Shown: positions 1 through 9,868, counted from the first letter of the stretch. The stretch: 64,000 bases of DNA from Methylococcales bacterium (GCA_026398895.1 JAPLRZ010000045.1:85430-149429); one strand, 5' to 3'. The notes: a model not told the origin generated them from the sequence alone. Numbers and translations are program-made.

Positions 1-2835
1 CTCTTGCCATGCACCTTCGGGTGTATTGATTGCTTCAAGACGTTCATGTACTTCTTGAGAGCTAAACGTACCGTCTTCATAGTTCCAACCGTTGCCAGAA
101 CCGTCAGAAGACATCACATCGAATTTAACCAAGTGAATATGCTGACCAATAATATCAGTCGGTGTTGTGACTTGAAAATCATCTTTTTCGTAGGTATTAG
201 GCAGTAAATTAGTGTGTTCAAAGGTAATACAATCACCACTGTTGGCTCTAAAGAACATCGGCTCTGGGGGTTTTATACCTGCCAGCGTATCAGAGACATC
301 ATTGAATAACGTCAGAATACGTTGTTGTGGAAAGTGCCAGCCTAACTTGTTCATTTTGACATCTAACTGAATAGCCGCTGCATGATAATAACGATCTTTA
401 CCAGTCACCGCCTGTTGTGCATCATTAACACAGGGATCGGCGAAAGGTGCGCCAGCAACCGCAGGTAAACCATTGACCTTGAATGAACCGATACTAACAC
501 CATTTGGTTTAGGTGTGGCGTATTGTTTTGGTCCTACTGTCGTACCGTCGCCACCATGAAATATCATGGCTTGTCTTTCCCAAGGTGTGCCATTTTCAGG
601 CAGTTTTTTTGCTGCCATTGTGTCGATGATTTTATTAAAATTTTCGCGGTCTTGATGGCTGGTTGCAGTACCGCCAGTGACAACATGACGAGGTAAACCA
701 CCATCTTTAACCGTGTCCATAGGTGGATGCGGCGGACGATGGCCTGTTACACCCGCCACAAAAAATGGATAACCAGGATTACCTAGGACGACTTCAGGAA
801 GTTTAACTTCACCTGTGGGTGTTGATTTGCCGTCTGCGCCTGCAACATATTCAATTTCTGCTTTCGCACCAGGTTGTGGTGCCATTGCCATCGTAGGCAT
901 AGGGACTACCGCAGGTATCGGTGTTCCCGCTTTGATTTCATGATCGGGCAATGCTCTCGCACCTTGCGCAGGTCTACCGTCTGCATCCAGTACAGTACCC
1001 GTTTCTAGTACATCATGTACCCGCCACAATTCCCACATACCTTGGGCAAAATGGGTGTAAAAATGGCAGTGAAATATCGAGTCGCCTATAGTATGGTTAC
1101 GATTGCCGCTACCATGATGGGCAATTTCATAAGTATAACCACTACCTGCTCCTAGACTTTGACTATCTAAATAGGCAGAGTTATCACTATCGGGGCTGTG
1201 TAACCATTGGTGTGCGTGCAGGTGGAAAATATGATGCTCTTTAGGTCCAGCGTGTAAATTTCTGAATTTTACGCGGTCATTAAGATAGCTATGATGTACA
1301 TTGGACGGATCGTCTGGAAAGTAAACTTTGGTTGCAAACTGGGGATTATCAACAACGCCCTTGCCATTCGCATTAACGCTGGCAGGCATATCAACGATCA
1401 TTGCGGGATCACCCATCACCCATGAAGTTAAAAAGAATTCTTCACCTTTACACTCGACACAATCTTTCATAGGACCAAGTCCTAAGCGGTTGGCTATAAT
1501 TTCTGAACCGATACCGCCTGTTCCATAATTGATGCCAAAACCATCTCTGACTGCGTGTAAAGTATGGATAAGAACGGGGTCGTTATACCAAGCAGGGAAC
1601 GCCTGTACTGCTTTGATTTCATCGTGAAAGATAACGGTAAACTCACGGAATGGATCGGTGCGATCAGGATAAATCGCGTTTTTAGGTTCTTCCGTCGCGT
1701 CAAATGCTCCTCCAGTGCTTCCAGTGATAATGGCATTAAGGTCGGAATGAACAATACTGCCACTGCTATCACGCATATTCAAAATAGGTGTTCCCGCTAA
1801 AGGATGCGAAACAGCCCCTTCAATTTTCCAACTATAAGGTAGTATTTCACTAGCAAAAGCATCTATAACCGTCACTTTAGCTGAACCATCGGCGAAAACT
1901 TCATCAATCCGCGCTTTACCTGTTGTACCAACCAGTGTTTTACCTGTATCGGCAGCAATAAAACCAATATGACTACTTAGGCTACTCATGGTCGCCTTAG
2001 TCGAGCCATCTGGATTACTGGTTAAAATAAGCTGTTCGGGCAGTTTGCGGGTTTCAACAGCAGGATAAACCGCATTGTAATCAATAACGGGGTAATATTT
2101 TCCGTTTGACAGGGTAGAACTGGTTGTCGCTAAGGTCATATCCTGCTCAGTCACTTGACTGCGATACCATTCAGAACCTTTGTTTTCTACGTTGACTGCA
2201 CCGAACAAACCATGTGCCAGAGAACCGCCATTGCCTTCACCACCTGTGGTTGCTGCGGTACTGTAGGCAAAATAAGTGCCTTCTTTTTGTGCGTAAAACG
2301 TATAAGTTTTGCTTTCGCCTGGCGCGGCTAGACCGCTTGTGTTGTTGCCAACATTAGACGCATCGGAAATAATGTCACTCGCCTGCATACCCATCACATG
2401 GAATGATGCGCTGCGCGTAGCAGGACCACTATTTTCAGCACCAGCAGGGTCAGGTACCACAGTCCCTACCGCGCCAGCTACATGAGGAGCAGCGGGAGGA
2501 GGGACAATTGGATTTAATAAGTTGGTGAAATTAACAGTTAAACAATCGCCTTCGTTGACGCGCAGCACTAAAGGACGTGGTCTTTTATCAGAACGCAACC
2601 TAACATTGCCAGCAGTGAGCCCTGAACCATTTGTAGAAGAAACAACATCACGCTTCAAAGCAAAAATCATTCCCGAAGGATTCATTGCGCCGAGACGGTT
2701 GTAATAAAAAACTTGATCCAGCGCAACCACGTCGGCAGTGACGCAAGCTTGAGCCAAATTGGCTAGCCCAAATGTCAGTATTAACAAACACGACTTGGCA
2801 AGGGTACACACAGATATGTGATTAGATGCTGACAT
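1..2835 (-). CDS. Large secreted multicopper oxidase, MnxG/McoA-like (C-terminus cut by window edge)
   Basis: The frame is open from an ATG at 2835 to the window edge, giving 945 residues without a stop. A GGAG box lies 9 bases before the ATG. The first 30 residues form a Sec signal peptide (hydrophobic LLILTFGLANLAQA, cleavage before Cys). Copper-ligand motifs are visible: HLHAHQW near residue 538 and HCHFYTHFAQGMWELWRVHD near 589. A further histidine motif, GQHIHLVKFD, lies near residue 900, so more cupredoxin domains follow. This size and the HCHxxxHF motif resemble the large multicopper oxidases of the MnxG/McoA type, some of which oxidise Mn(II) or Fe(II). The substrate cannot be deduced here. 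The protein should be periplasmic or extracellular. It has no co-directional neighbour in view and its leader looks like a GEMM riboswitch. Confidence 0.85.
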   Translation of the reverse strand, partial: MSASNHISVCTLAKSCLLILTFGLANLAQACVTADVVALDQVFYYNRLGAMNPSGMIFALKRDVVSSTNGSGLTAGNVRLRSDKRPRPLVLRVNEGDCLTVNFTNLLNPIVPPPAAPHVAGAVGTVVPDPAGAENSGPATRSASFHVMGMQASDIISDASNVGNNTSGLAAPGESKTYTFYAQKEGTYFAYSTAATTGGEGNGGSLAHGLFGAVNVENKGSEWYRSQVTEQDMTLATTSSTLSNGKYYPVIDYNAVYPAVETRKLPEQLILTSNPDGSTKATMSSLSSHIGFIAADTGKTLVGTTGKARIDEVFADGSAKVTVIDAFASEILPYSWKIEGAVSHPLAGTPILNMRDSSGSIVHSDLNAIITGSTGGAFDATEEPKNAIYPDRTDPFREFTVIFHDEIKAVQAFPAWYNDPVLIHTLHAVRDGFGINYGTGGIGSEIIANRLGLGPMKDCVECKGEEFFLTSWVMGDPAMIVDMPASVNANGKGVVDNPQFATKVYFPDDPSNVHHSYLNDRVKFRNLHAGPKEHHIFHLHAHQWLHSPDSDNSAYLDSQSLGAGSGYTYEIAHHGSGNRNHTIGDSIFHCHFYTHFAQGMWELWRVHDVLETGTVLDADGRPAQGARALPDHEIKAGTPIPAVVPMPTMAMAPQPGAKAEIEYVAGADGKSTPTGEVKLPEVVLGNPGYPFFVAGVTGHRPPHPPMDTVKDGGLPRHVVTGGTATSHQDRENFNKIIDTMAAKKLPENGTPWERQAMIFHGGDGTTVGPKQYATPKPNGVSIGSFKVNGLPAVAGAPFADPCVNDAQQAVTGKDRYYHAAAIQLDVKMNKLGWHFPQQRILTLFNDVSDTLAGIKPPEPMFFRANSGDCITFEHTNLLPNTYEKDDFQVTTPTDIIGQHIHLVKFDVMSSDGSGNGWNYEDGTFSSQEVHERLEAINTPEGAWQE

Positions 2836-2889
2836 GATACGTCTCCTAACTAATGTTTAAAATATTGAATGCGTTTGTGTGACATTAAC

Positions 2890-2967
2890 GCAGTCACCCT
2901 CGGCAGTTCGACTTTCCAAACACTTTGGATTCGTAACTTTCCGCCCCTAGCTTACGATAGGTTTGGC
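2890..2967 (-). promoter_or_regulatory. Candidate cyclic-di-GMP-I (GEMM-I) riboswitch in the multicopper oxidase leader
   Basis: Read on the minus strand, AAACC is followed by a short stem capped by a GNRA loop (CCTATC GTAA GCTAGG, one mismatch). Next comes GGGGCGGAAAG, matching the GEMM core GGGACGCAAAG except for one base. Then a second stem (GTTaCGA pairing with TCGAAC, inner CCAAA with TTTGG) ends in CTGCCGA, the usual 3' flank of GEMM P2. The order and spacing match the GEMM-I consensus. The start codon of the oxidase is about 55 bases further on. I could not see a clear P1 closing stem, so this remains a candidate. Confidence 0.5.
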
Positions 2968-3393
2968 TTTAAATGTATTTACTGTGTTCAATAACATTAG
3001 GTATTTAATTTCTGAAAACACAACAATTACTACAACAATAATTTATAATAGTGGTACACATCCATTGATAACCAGTTCAAAACTTGTAGCTAGTTTAACA
3101 ACAAGACTGATTCGCAACAATGGCATGATCTTATACTATTGGTTTTTATTTTTATTTGTAATTAACGCCTAACATACTGAAATTTAAATAAAAAATATAT
3201 TTTTCATCTTCTCAATAAATTTGTATATTTAAAAATAGAAATCGTCCCTATTTATTCTATGTTTTTTGTATCCCTAATAAAATTACCCTTATAAACTATA
3301 AGTGTATAAGTTAAATCGTGGATGAATTTGCTAATTTGAATTCGCGGGTTAATATAATCAATCGAAAGAACTGAATTACCATGAGTTGTTCTT
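2968..3393. other. AT-rich intergenic region, no gene recognised
   Basis: This stretch lies between the start side of the oxidase leader and the 3' end of mutS, so it must hold the promoter for the oxidase transcript on the minus strand. It is very AT-rich with many A and T runs. A 69-codon open frame (2963-3172, plus) has a TTG start, no ribosome site and low-complexity composition, so I do not call it a gene. Confidence 0.4.
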
Positions 3394-5950
3394 TCAAACC
3401 ATGTCTTTAAGCTGATACAGCAAAGCCAATGCCTGCTTAGGGCTTAGTTCATCAGGGTTTAGGTCTTTGAGTTTATCCACTGCGGGATGAATGTCTTTGC
3501 TGGAGAATAAATCTAGTTGCTGTGTGCCTGCTTCGGCTTGTTGTTCCAGATAGGCGTTGTCTTCGAGTTGGCGTAATTTCAATTTAGCTTTATCAATCAC
3601 CGAACGTGGCACGCCTGCTAGTGCGGCGACTTGTAAACCGTAGCTTTGATTTGCTGCCCCGTCTTTGACGGCGTGTAAAAAAATGATTTTTTTCGCCGTG
3701 TTCCATTGCGTCTAAATGCACGTTATGAATACTGCGCTGTTCATCGGCTAAGGTAGTTAATTCAAAATAATGGGTGGCAAATAACGTGAATGCTTTGGTG
3801 GTTTTTGCAAGGTAATCCGCGCAGGCATACGCCAGTGATAAGCCATCAAAAGTGCTGGTACCGCGTCCAATTTCATCCATTAAAATTAGACTTTTTGCGG
3901 TGGCGTTGTGTAGGATATTGGCAGTTTCTGACATTTCCACCATGAAGGTAGAGCGACCACTAGAGACATCATCGGACGCGCCAATACGGGTGAATATTTT
4001 ATCAATCGCACCGATGGTGGCAGATTTTGCAGGCACATAACAACCGATATGTGCCATTAAAACGATGAGCGCGGCTTGGCGCATGAAGGTAGATTTGCCG
4101 CCCATGTTAGGTCCAGTAATGACCAGCATTCGTCGCGTGTTAGAAAAACTTAAATCATTGGGGACAAAAGGAATCTCTGACACTTGCTCGACCACTAAAT
4201 GCCGCCCGCCTTCGATGTGTATGCCCGATTTAGTCACTAGCGTGGGTTGCGATAAATTCAGCGTGTCGGCGCGTTCGGCAAAATTAACCAGCACATCGAG
4301 TTCTGCCAACGCAGTGGCGCAGTGTTGCAAGGCGACGGTATCAGCGGCGATAATGGTTAGTAACGCATCGTACAAAAACTTTTCAAATACCAAAGATTTA
4401 CCTCGCGCACTCAACACTTTATCTTCAAAGGCTTTGAGTTCTTCGGTGATGTATCGCTCCGCACCTTTTAAGGTTTGTTTACGCAGATAATGCGCGGGGA
4501 CTTTTTCAGAATGTAAGCGGGAAATTTCGATGTAATAACCGTGAACACGGTTGTAATTCACTTTTAAATTCAAACCTGTGGAGGCTTTTTCACGGCTTTC
4601 TAGTTCAATTAAAAATTGGTCAGCGTTTTGGCTTAGGTTTCTTAACTCATCTAATTCAACGTTATAACCGTCGGCAATCACACCGCCATCACGAATGAGT
4701 ACGGGTGGATTGTCGATAATCGCGGCTTGTAATAATGCGACTAACTCTGGTTGTTCACCAATTTGTCGGCTTAAACGCTGGAGCTGTGGGTTATCACTGG
4801 TGGCTAATGTAGCTTGCAAGTCAGGCAACACGGCAAGCGTATTACGCAACACCAGCAAATCACGCGGACGCGCCGATTTTAACGCGATACGCGAACTAAT
4901 CCGTTCAATGTCACCGACATGACGTAAATGCGCTTGCACCGCTTGGTATAGCTGATTATTGAGCAGACTATCAATGCAGGCGTAACGGTGGTTGAGTACC
5001 GTTTGATCGCGCAGTGGACGGTGTAACCAACGGCGCAAACAACGACTGCCCATTGCGGTGACGGTGTTATCGAGTACGCCAAACAGCGTGTGTTGTAACT
5101 GCCCAGACGGGTGAAAATCCAGTTCTAAATTACGCCGACTGGCGGCATCCAGCAGAATAGTATCGTTACTGCTTTCGGTGGTAATGCCTTGAATATGCGG
5201 CAACGCGCTTTGTTGGGTGTCTTTAACATAGTGTAATAACGCGCCCGCAGCGGCAATGGCGACGGGTAAGTTTTCACAGCCATAACCTTTTAAATCCAGC
5301 GTGTTAAATTGTTTTAACAGTTGTAATCTTGCGCTTTCACCATCAAAATGCCACACAGGACGGCGACATAAACCACTGCGTTGTTTGACACTGGCAGGCA
5401 GAATCCAGTCTTCGCTATAGAGCAGTTCGGCAGGATTGAGGCGTTCAATTTCACTGAGTAATAAATGTTCAGCATCGACCTGTTGCAGAATAAAACGTCC
5501 GCTGGTTAAATCTAAACTGGCTAACGCATAGTGCTTATCAAGCTGACAAACAGCCACTAATAAATTATCTTTTCGGTCTTCCAGCAAGGCTTCATCGGTG
5601 ACAGTAGCAGGCGTAACCACGCGCACGACCTTACGTTCCACAGGACCTTTACTGATCGCAGGGTCGCCAATTTGTTCACACATTGCCACCGATTCGCCGT
5701 TGCGTAATAATTTAGCTAGATAGTTTTCGGCGGCATGATAAGGAATGCCCGCCATTGGAATAGGTGCGCCTGCCGATGAGCCGCGACTGGTGAGCGTTAT
5801 ATCGAGCAACTGTGAGGCTTTTTTGGCATCATCAAAAAATAATTCATAAAAATCCCCCATGCGATAAAAAACCAGCGTATTGGGATATTGCGCTTTGATA
5901 CGGTGATATTGTTGCATCATCGGGGTATGCAAATTTTGCTCTATACTCAT
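3394..5950 (-). CDS. mutS: DNA mismatch repair protein MutS, with an apparent frameshift near codon 752
   Basis: MutS recognises mispairs and recruits MutL. Visible features are the mismatch-reading FYE at residues 34-36 (GDFYELFF), the Walker [10 protein letters not shown] near residue 613 and the Walker [13 protein letters not shown] near 697. The reading frame breaks at 3687-3693, a run of seven T (A7 on the coding strand). Removing one A restores [20 protein letters not shown] and joins smoothly to the C-terminal helix-turn-helix and dimerisation segment ([13 protein letters not shown]...), which is otherwise a separate 72-codon frame ending at 3394. The combined length, about 857 codons, is normal for MutS. 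As written, the protein would stop after 785 residues with a scrambled tail. It may be a sequencing error, a slippage-prone tract or a real mutator lesion. The start lies only 22 bases from the divergent pncC start. Confidence 0.93.
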
Positions 5951-5972
5951 GGTTTTTTAGTCGGGGAAAATA

Positions 5973-6449
5973 ATGGATGCTGAATTAATAGCGTTGGCAA
6001 CACAACTGGGACAGCACTTAATAGCGAGTGGCAACATGATAGCCACCGCTGAGTCTTGCACGGGCGGTGGTATTGCACACACATTGACCGAAATTTCAGG
6101 CAGTTCTAGGTGGTTTGACCGAGGTTTTGTCACTTATAGCAATCTTTCAAAAGTACAAATGCTGGCGGTCAAACCCGCCACCTTAGAAAAGTATGGTGCA
6201 GTCAGTGCAGAAGTCGCACTGGAAATGGTTCGTGGTGCGTTAGCACACAGCACTGCCGATTGCGCGGTTGCCGTGACAGGTATTGCAGGACCTGACGGCG
6301 GCAGTGTAGAAAAACCCATCGGTACGGTATTCATCGCATGGTGTTATAAAAATGCAGCCGCAACCGTCATTAGAAAATCCTTTATCGGCAATCGGCATCA
6401 AATAAGAACGCAAACGGTAAAAACTGCGTTGGAATGGCTGTTATTATAA
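5973..6449 (+). CDS. pncC: Nicotinamide-nucleotide amidohydrolase PncC (CinA C-terminal family)
   Basis: This 158-residue protein is the stand-alone CinA C-terminal domain. It deamidates nicotinamide mononucleotide to nicotinate mononucleotide in pyridine-nucleotide salvage. Diagnostic motifs are ATAESCTGGGIA (residues 23-34) with the catalytic serine, FVTYSN, YGAVSAEVA and VTGIAGPDGGSVEKPIGTV. The length fits the family. A GGGGAAAATA box precedes the ATG. It diverges from mutS, and their start codons are separated by only 22 bases, so its promoter must overlap mutS coding sequence. In many gammaproteobacteria this gene sits close to recA or mutS, which supports the call. Confidence 0.93.
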   Translation: MDAELIALATQLGQHLIASGNMIATAESCTGGGIAHTLTEISGSSRWFDRGFVTYSNLSKVQMLAVKPATLEKYGAVSAEVALEMVRGALAHSTADCAVAVTGIAGPDGGSVEKPIGTVFIAWCYKNAAATVIRKSFIGNRHQIRTQTVKTALEWLLL

Positions 6450-6474
6450 AATTAAGGAAGGGATAAATATGCCA

Positions 6475-6705
6475 TTAAAAGCCAAATTCAGAATCATCAA
6501 AATCATCAAACTGCTCTTTTAAGCGTTTTTTTTCCCAATAAATTTCAATTTTTCTACGGGCATCTCTTTTTACCGTTTCGTCATCAAGAACGGGTAATGG
6601 TGGGACAAACTCACCGCTATCAAAAAGCTCATCGTCATCGGCTTCGGGTTCAGCAGTGGTTTGTGTGCTGACCTTAGGCGCGGATTTTATAGTTGTTTTA
6701 GTCAT
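6475..6705 (-). CDS. Small acidic PA3496-family protein
   Basis: The frame can start at 6720, but the second ATG at 6705 is preferred because a GGAG box lies 9 bases before it, within the first five codons of the longer frame. The 76-residue product is acidic with a disordered N-terminus (TKTTIKSAPK, then EADDDELFDSGEF). It ends in the segment KRDARRKIEIYWEKKRLKEQ, which matches the conserved core of the PA3496 family of small proteins (called putative envelope-integrity proteins). No enzymatic motif is present. It is convergent with pncC and diverges from the YgfX-like gene. Confidence 0.6.
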   Translation of the reverse strand: MTKTTIKSAPKVSTQTTAEPEADDDELFDSGEFVPPLPVLDDETVKRDARRKIEIYWEKKRLKEQFDDFDDSEFGF

Positions 6706-6946
6706 AGTTAAAGACTCCATATATTATGTTTTTTTAAATCCTATCATAATCACTTATAAAGCAAAAAATATTATTGTCATAACACGGATTTAAGGGAAAC
6801 AGGGAGGTGATATTGAATTTTGCCAGTCCCTATTATTAGCAGGCAAAATAATGGGGCGAAATAGTCACTTATTCAAGTAACCGTTATTAATGTAAAAAAT
6901 TTTCTCGCTCCCATCGTATCAAATCATCATCACGGATAATTTTTTT

Positions 6947-7372
6947 ATGCTAACAAAAAAATACCAGCCACCACTAAGATTAGAAATTAGCGACTCTAAA
7001 CGCTTAAATAAACTCATGATATTGATACACGGCTTGGCTTTGCTGGCAAGCATCATGAATAGCTTGCCCATTATTTTAAAATGTGTTCTGTTGCTTGCTG
7101 TTAGTTGCCATTTTTATATTTTACATAAGCAGTTAAAAATCAAGCACTACCGTATTGAGCATAGTGAACAAGGATGGATATTAGCAGAGGATGATAAGTT
7201 TGATGCGATACGCATTTTACCCTCCACTGTAATCAGTATTTTTGCGATATTTTTACACGTTAAAACCGATGATAAGCCTACGCAGACACTTGTTATTGCC
7301 AGTGATTCCTTAAGTGATGATGATTATCGATGTTTGATTGTACGCCTGAAAACTACACTGTCTACTGAATAA
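6947..7372 (+). CDS. YgfX/CptA-like small inner-membrane protein
   Basis: The 141-residue product has a charged N-terminus, two adjacent hydrophobic segments (residues about 22-40 and 41-58), then a soluble half with a W at the start of a beta-rich segment (GWILAEDDKFDAIRIL) and a C-terminal LSDDDYRCLIVRLKTTL. This layout matches the YgfX (CptA) family, membrane proteins usually encoded next to sdhE. Here sdhE is absent and the neighbour is the divergent PA3496-like gene. The assignment rests on topology and the C-terminal LxxDxxRxLxVRL pattern and is moderate. Confidence 0.55.
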   Translation: MLTKKYQPPLRLEISDSKRLNKLMILIHGLALLASIMNSLPIILKCVLLLAVSCHFYILHKQLKIKHYRIEHSEQGWILAEDDKFDAIRILPSTVISIFAIFLHVKTDDKPTQTLVIASDSLSDDDYRCLIVRLKTTLSTE

Positions 7373-7465
7373 AAACAACAAACTTTATTGAGAAACTAGA
7401 ACCATTGGATGGTCAAATTAATGGTTTCCTGTATTTCTATTGTATTTTTAGGTTAAAATACTCAC

Positions 7466-7665
7466 TTTCGATGCTGGATGAGTGAGTGGCGATGGTGACT
7501 TTTAGAATGCCCCCTCACTTGGTTTTGAACTAGCTGCTTGACTTCCTCATTTTTGCCTTGCCACTACGGTCTTAGGTTTATGGCTGTAGAGCATAGTGCA
7601 ATTCTAAAACCCCAGTCCGAACCCTGCTGAGTGACTACTCAAGGGCGGTCGCCAACTCGTTTTTT
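7466..7665 (+). ncRNA. Candidate structured RNA of about 200 nt upstream of fusA
   Basis: A -10-like TAAAAT at 7454-7459 precedes the segment. A closing stem pairs GAGTGGCGA (7484-7492) with TCGCCAACTC (7649-7658, one bulge) and is followed directly by six T (7660-7665), like an intrinsic terminator. Nested inside, TTTTAGAATGC (7500-7510) pairs with GCAATTCTAAAA (7598-7609). Two further hairpins are visible: CTACGGTC/GGCTGTAG near 7563-7589, with wobble pairs, and CCCT..GAGT/ACTC..AGGG at 7622-7645. Length and closing-stem architecture recall 6S RNA, but I found no diagnostic 6S sequence. It could also be a regulatory leader of fusA. Confidence 0.4.
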
Positions 7666-7687
7666 ATGCCAACTTTAGAGTAAACAC

Positions 7688-9781
7688 ATGACAGATTTAG
7701 CTCATTATAGAAACATCGGTATTTTCGCGCACGTTGACGCGGGCAAAACCACCACCACTGAACGTATTTTAAAACTCACAGGTAAAATTCATAAAATCGG
7801 TGAAGTACACGATGGTGAAACCACCACTGACTTCATGGATCAAGAACGTGAGCGTGGGATTACCATTCAGTCTGCGGCAACCACTTGTTTCTGGAAAGAT
7901 TACCGCTTCAATATTATCGACACCCCAGGTCACGTTGATTTTACTATCGAAGTGTATCGTTCATTAAAAGTATTAGACGGCGGTATCGGCGTTTTCTGTG
8001 GTTCAGGCGGCGTAGAGCCTCAATCAGAAACCAACTGGCGTTATGCGAATGACTCTAAAGTGGCGCGTGTTATCTATGTCAACAAATTAGACCGTATCGG
8101 TGCTGATTTCTACCGCGTGGTAAAACAAGTGGAAGAAGTATTAGGTGCAGTGCCTGTGGTCATGACCTTACCAATTGGTACAGAAGACGAATTTGTAGGT
8201 GTGGTTGATTTATTAACTGAAAAAGCGTGGGTGTGGGATAACTCAGGCGATCCAATGAACTACACCATTCATGACGTTCCAGCCGATATGGTTGAATTAG
8301 TCAAAGAATGGCGCGAAAAAATGATCGACCAAGTTGCCGATCAATTTGATGATGTCATGGAAGCCTATCTCGACGGCGAAACCCCCGATATTGACACTAT
8401 CAAACGTTGTATTCGTAAAGGTACAATTCATCTGGATTTCTTCCCAACATTCTGCGGTTCTGCGTTTAAAAACAAAGGCGTACAGTTGGTACTGGACGGC
8501 GTAATCGATTATTTACCTTGCCCAACTGAAGTTAATCCACAACCCGAAGTTGATTTAGAAGGCGTTGCCACAGGTACGTTTGCCATTGTTGATGCCAGCA
8601 AACCACTTCGCGCATTAGCATTCAAAATTATGGATGACCGTTTTGGCGCATTGACTTTCTTGCGTATTTACTCAGGCAAGATAGAAAAAGGCACTAACGT
8701 TCTGAATACTTTCACAGGTAAAACTGAACGTATTGGTCGTATCGTGGAAATGCACGCCGATACGCGTAACGAATTAGAATCTGCGCAAGCGGGTGATATT
8801 GTTGCGGTGTTAGGTATGAAAAATATTCAAACAGGTCATACCCTGTGTGATCCAAAATTCCCAGCGACCTTAGAGCCGATGGTATTTCCTGATCCCGTTA
8901 TCTCATTAGCGATTAGCCCTAAAGACAAAGCAGCGTCAGAAAAAATGGGTATTGCGTTAGGCAAAATGATTCAAGAAGATCCTTCATTCCACGTTGAAAC
9001 CGATGAAGACAGCGGCGAAACCATTCTGAAAGGTATGGGCGAATTGCATCTTGACATTAAAGTCGATATTTTAAAACGTACTCATGGCGTTGAAGTTATC
9101 GTCGGTAAACCCCAAGTGGCTTATCGCGAAACGATTACTAAAACTGTTGAAGACGAATACACCCACAAAAAACAATCAGGTGGTTCAGGTCAATACGGCA
9201 AAATCAGCTACCGTATTGAGCCAGGTGAGCCTGGTTCTGGTTATGTATTTGAATCAGCGGTTACGGGTGGTAACGTACCGCGCGAATTCTGGCCAGCGGT
9301 TGATAAAGGCTTCAAATCTATGCTGGACAAAGGCGTATTGGCTGGTTTCCCTTGCTTAGACTTCAAAGTGGTTTTATTAGACGGTGCTTTCCACGCGGTG
9401 GATTCGTCTGCAATCGCGTTTGAAATCGCGGCAAAAGCGGCATTCCGTCAAACGATTCCAAAAGCAGGTCCTCAGTTAATCGAACCGATTATGAAAGTAG
9501 ACACCTTCACCCCATCGGATCACGTCGGTGATGTTATCGGTGATTTAAATCGTCGTCGCGGTATGATTAAATCACAAGATGCAGCTGCTAGTGGCGTGCG
9601 TATTAAATCAGACGTACCGTTAAGCGAAATGTTTGGTTACATCGGTGATTTGCGTACTATGACCTCAGGTCGTGGACAGTTCTCTATGGAATTCTCACAC
9701 TATATGCCATGCCCTAAAAACGTGTCAGAAGAAGTGATTAAAGAAGTGACTGAGCGTAATAAAGCGAAAGCCAGCAAGTAA
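7688..9781 (+). CDS. fusA: Elongation factor G (stand-alone paralogue outside the str operon)
   Basis: The 697-residue product is full-length EF-G, the GTPase that drives ribosomal translocation and, with RRF, ribosome recycling. The G motifs are [12 protein letters not shown] (G1), RGIT (G2), DTPGHVDF (G3), NKLD (G4) and a G5-like GSAFKNKG. Domain IV and V follow, with [29 protein letters not shown] and a C-terminal [11 protein letters not shown]. There are no rpsL, rpsG or tuf neighbours, so this is likely the second EF-G copy (fusA2 type) rather than the str-operon gene. Codon use looks typical of an expressed gene. A long structured leader precedes it. Confidence 0.92.
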   Translation: MTDLAHYRNIGIFAHVDAGKTTTTERILKLTGKIHKIGEVHDGETTTDFMDQERERGITIQSAATTCFWKDYRFNIIDTPGHVDFTIEVYRSLKVLDGGIGVFCGSGGVEPQSETNWRYANDSKVARVIYVNKLDRIGADFYRVVKQVEEVLGAVPVVMTLPIGTEDEFVGVVDLLTEKAWVWDNSGDPMNYTIHDVPADMVELVKEWREKMIDQVADQFDDVMEAYLDGETPDIDTIKRCIRKGTIHLDFFPTFCGSAFKNKGVQLVLDGVIDYLPCPTEVNPQPEVDLEGVATGTFAIVDASKPLRALAFKIMDDRFGALTFLRIYSGKIEKGTNVLNTFTGKTERIGRIVEMHADTRNELESAQAGDIVAVLGMKNIQTGHTLCDPKFPATLEPMVFPDPVISLAISPKDKAASEKMGIALGKMIQEDPSFHVETDEDSGETILKGMGELHLDIKVDILKRTHGVEVIVGKPQVAYRETITKTVEDEYTHKKQSGGSGQYGKISYRIEPGEPGSGYVFESAVTGGNVPREFWPAVDKGFKSMLDKGVLAGFPCLDFKVVLLDGAFHAVDSSAIAFEIAAKAAFRQTIPKAGPQLIEPIMKVDTFTPSDHVGDVIGDLNRRRGMIKSQDAAASGVRIKSDVPLSEMFGYIGDLRTMTSGRGQFSMEFSHYMPCPKNVSEEVIKEVTERNKAKASK

Positions 9782-9786
9782 GCTAT

Positions 9787-9868
9787 GTAGGGTGGGCAAA
9801 CAGCTCTATCGTTTGCCCACGCCGTGGCATAATCGGTGGGCAAGCAAAAAGACGCTTGCCCACCCTAC
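9787..9868. repeat. Dispersed palindromic repeat R1, copy a
   Basis: An imperfect double palindrome bounded by GTAGGGTGGGCAA and its mirror TTGCCCACCCTAC, with an inner TTTGCCCACG/CGGTGGGCAA pair. A second copy at 63696-63777 is nearly identical except for the central loop. It sits 5 bases after the fusA stop codon, so it may also act as its terminator-like hairpin. Confidence 0.85.

Noticed and set aside
2963..3172. 69-codon plus-strand ORF
   Set aside because: TTG start, overlap with the riboswitch-like region, low-complexity sequence and no ribosome site.
7466..7665. Confident 6S RNA call
   Set aside because: Only the general architecture fits; no diagnostic 6S sequence and no ygfA or zapA neighbour were found.
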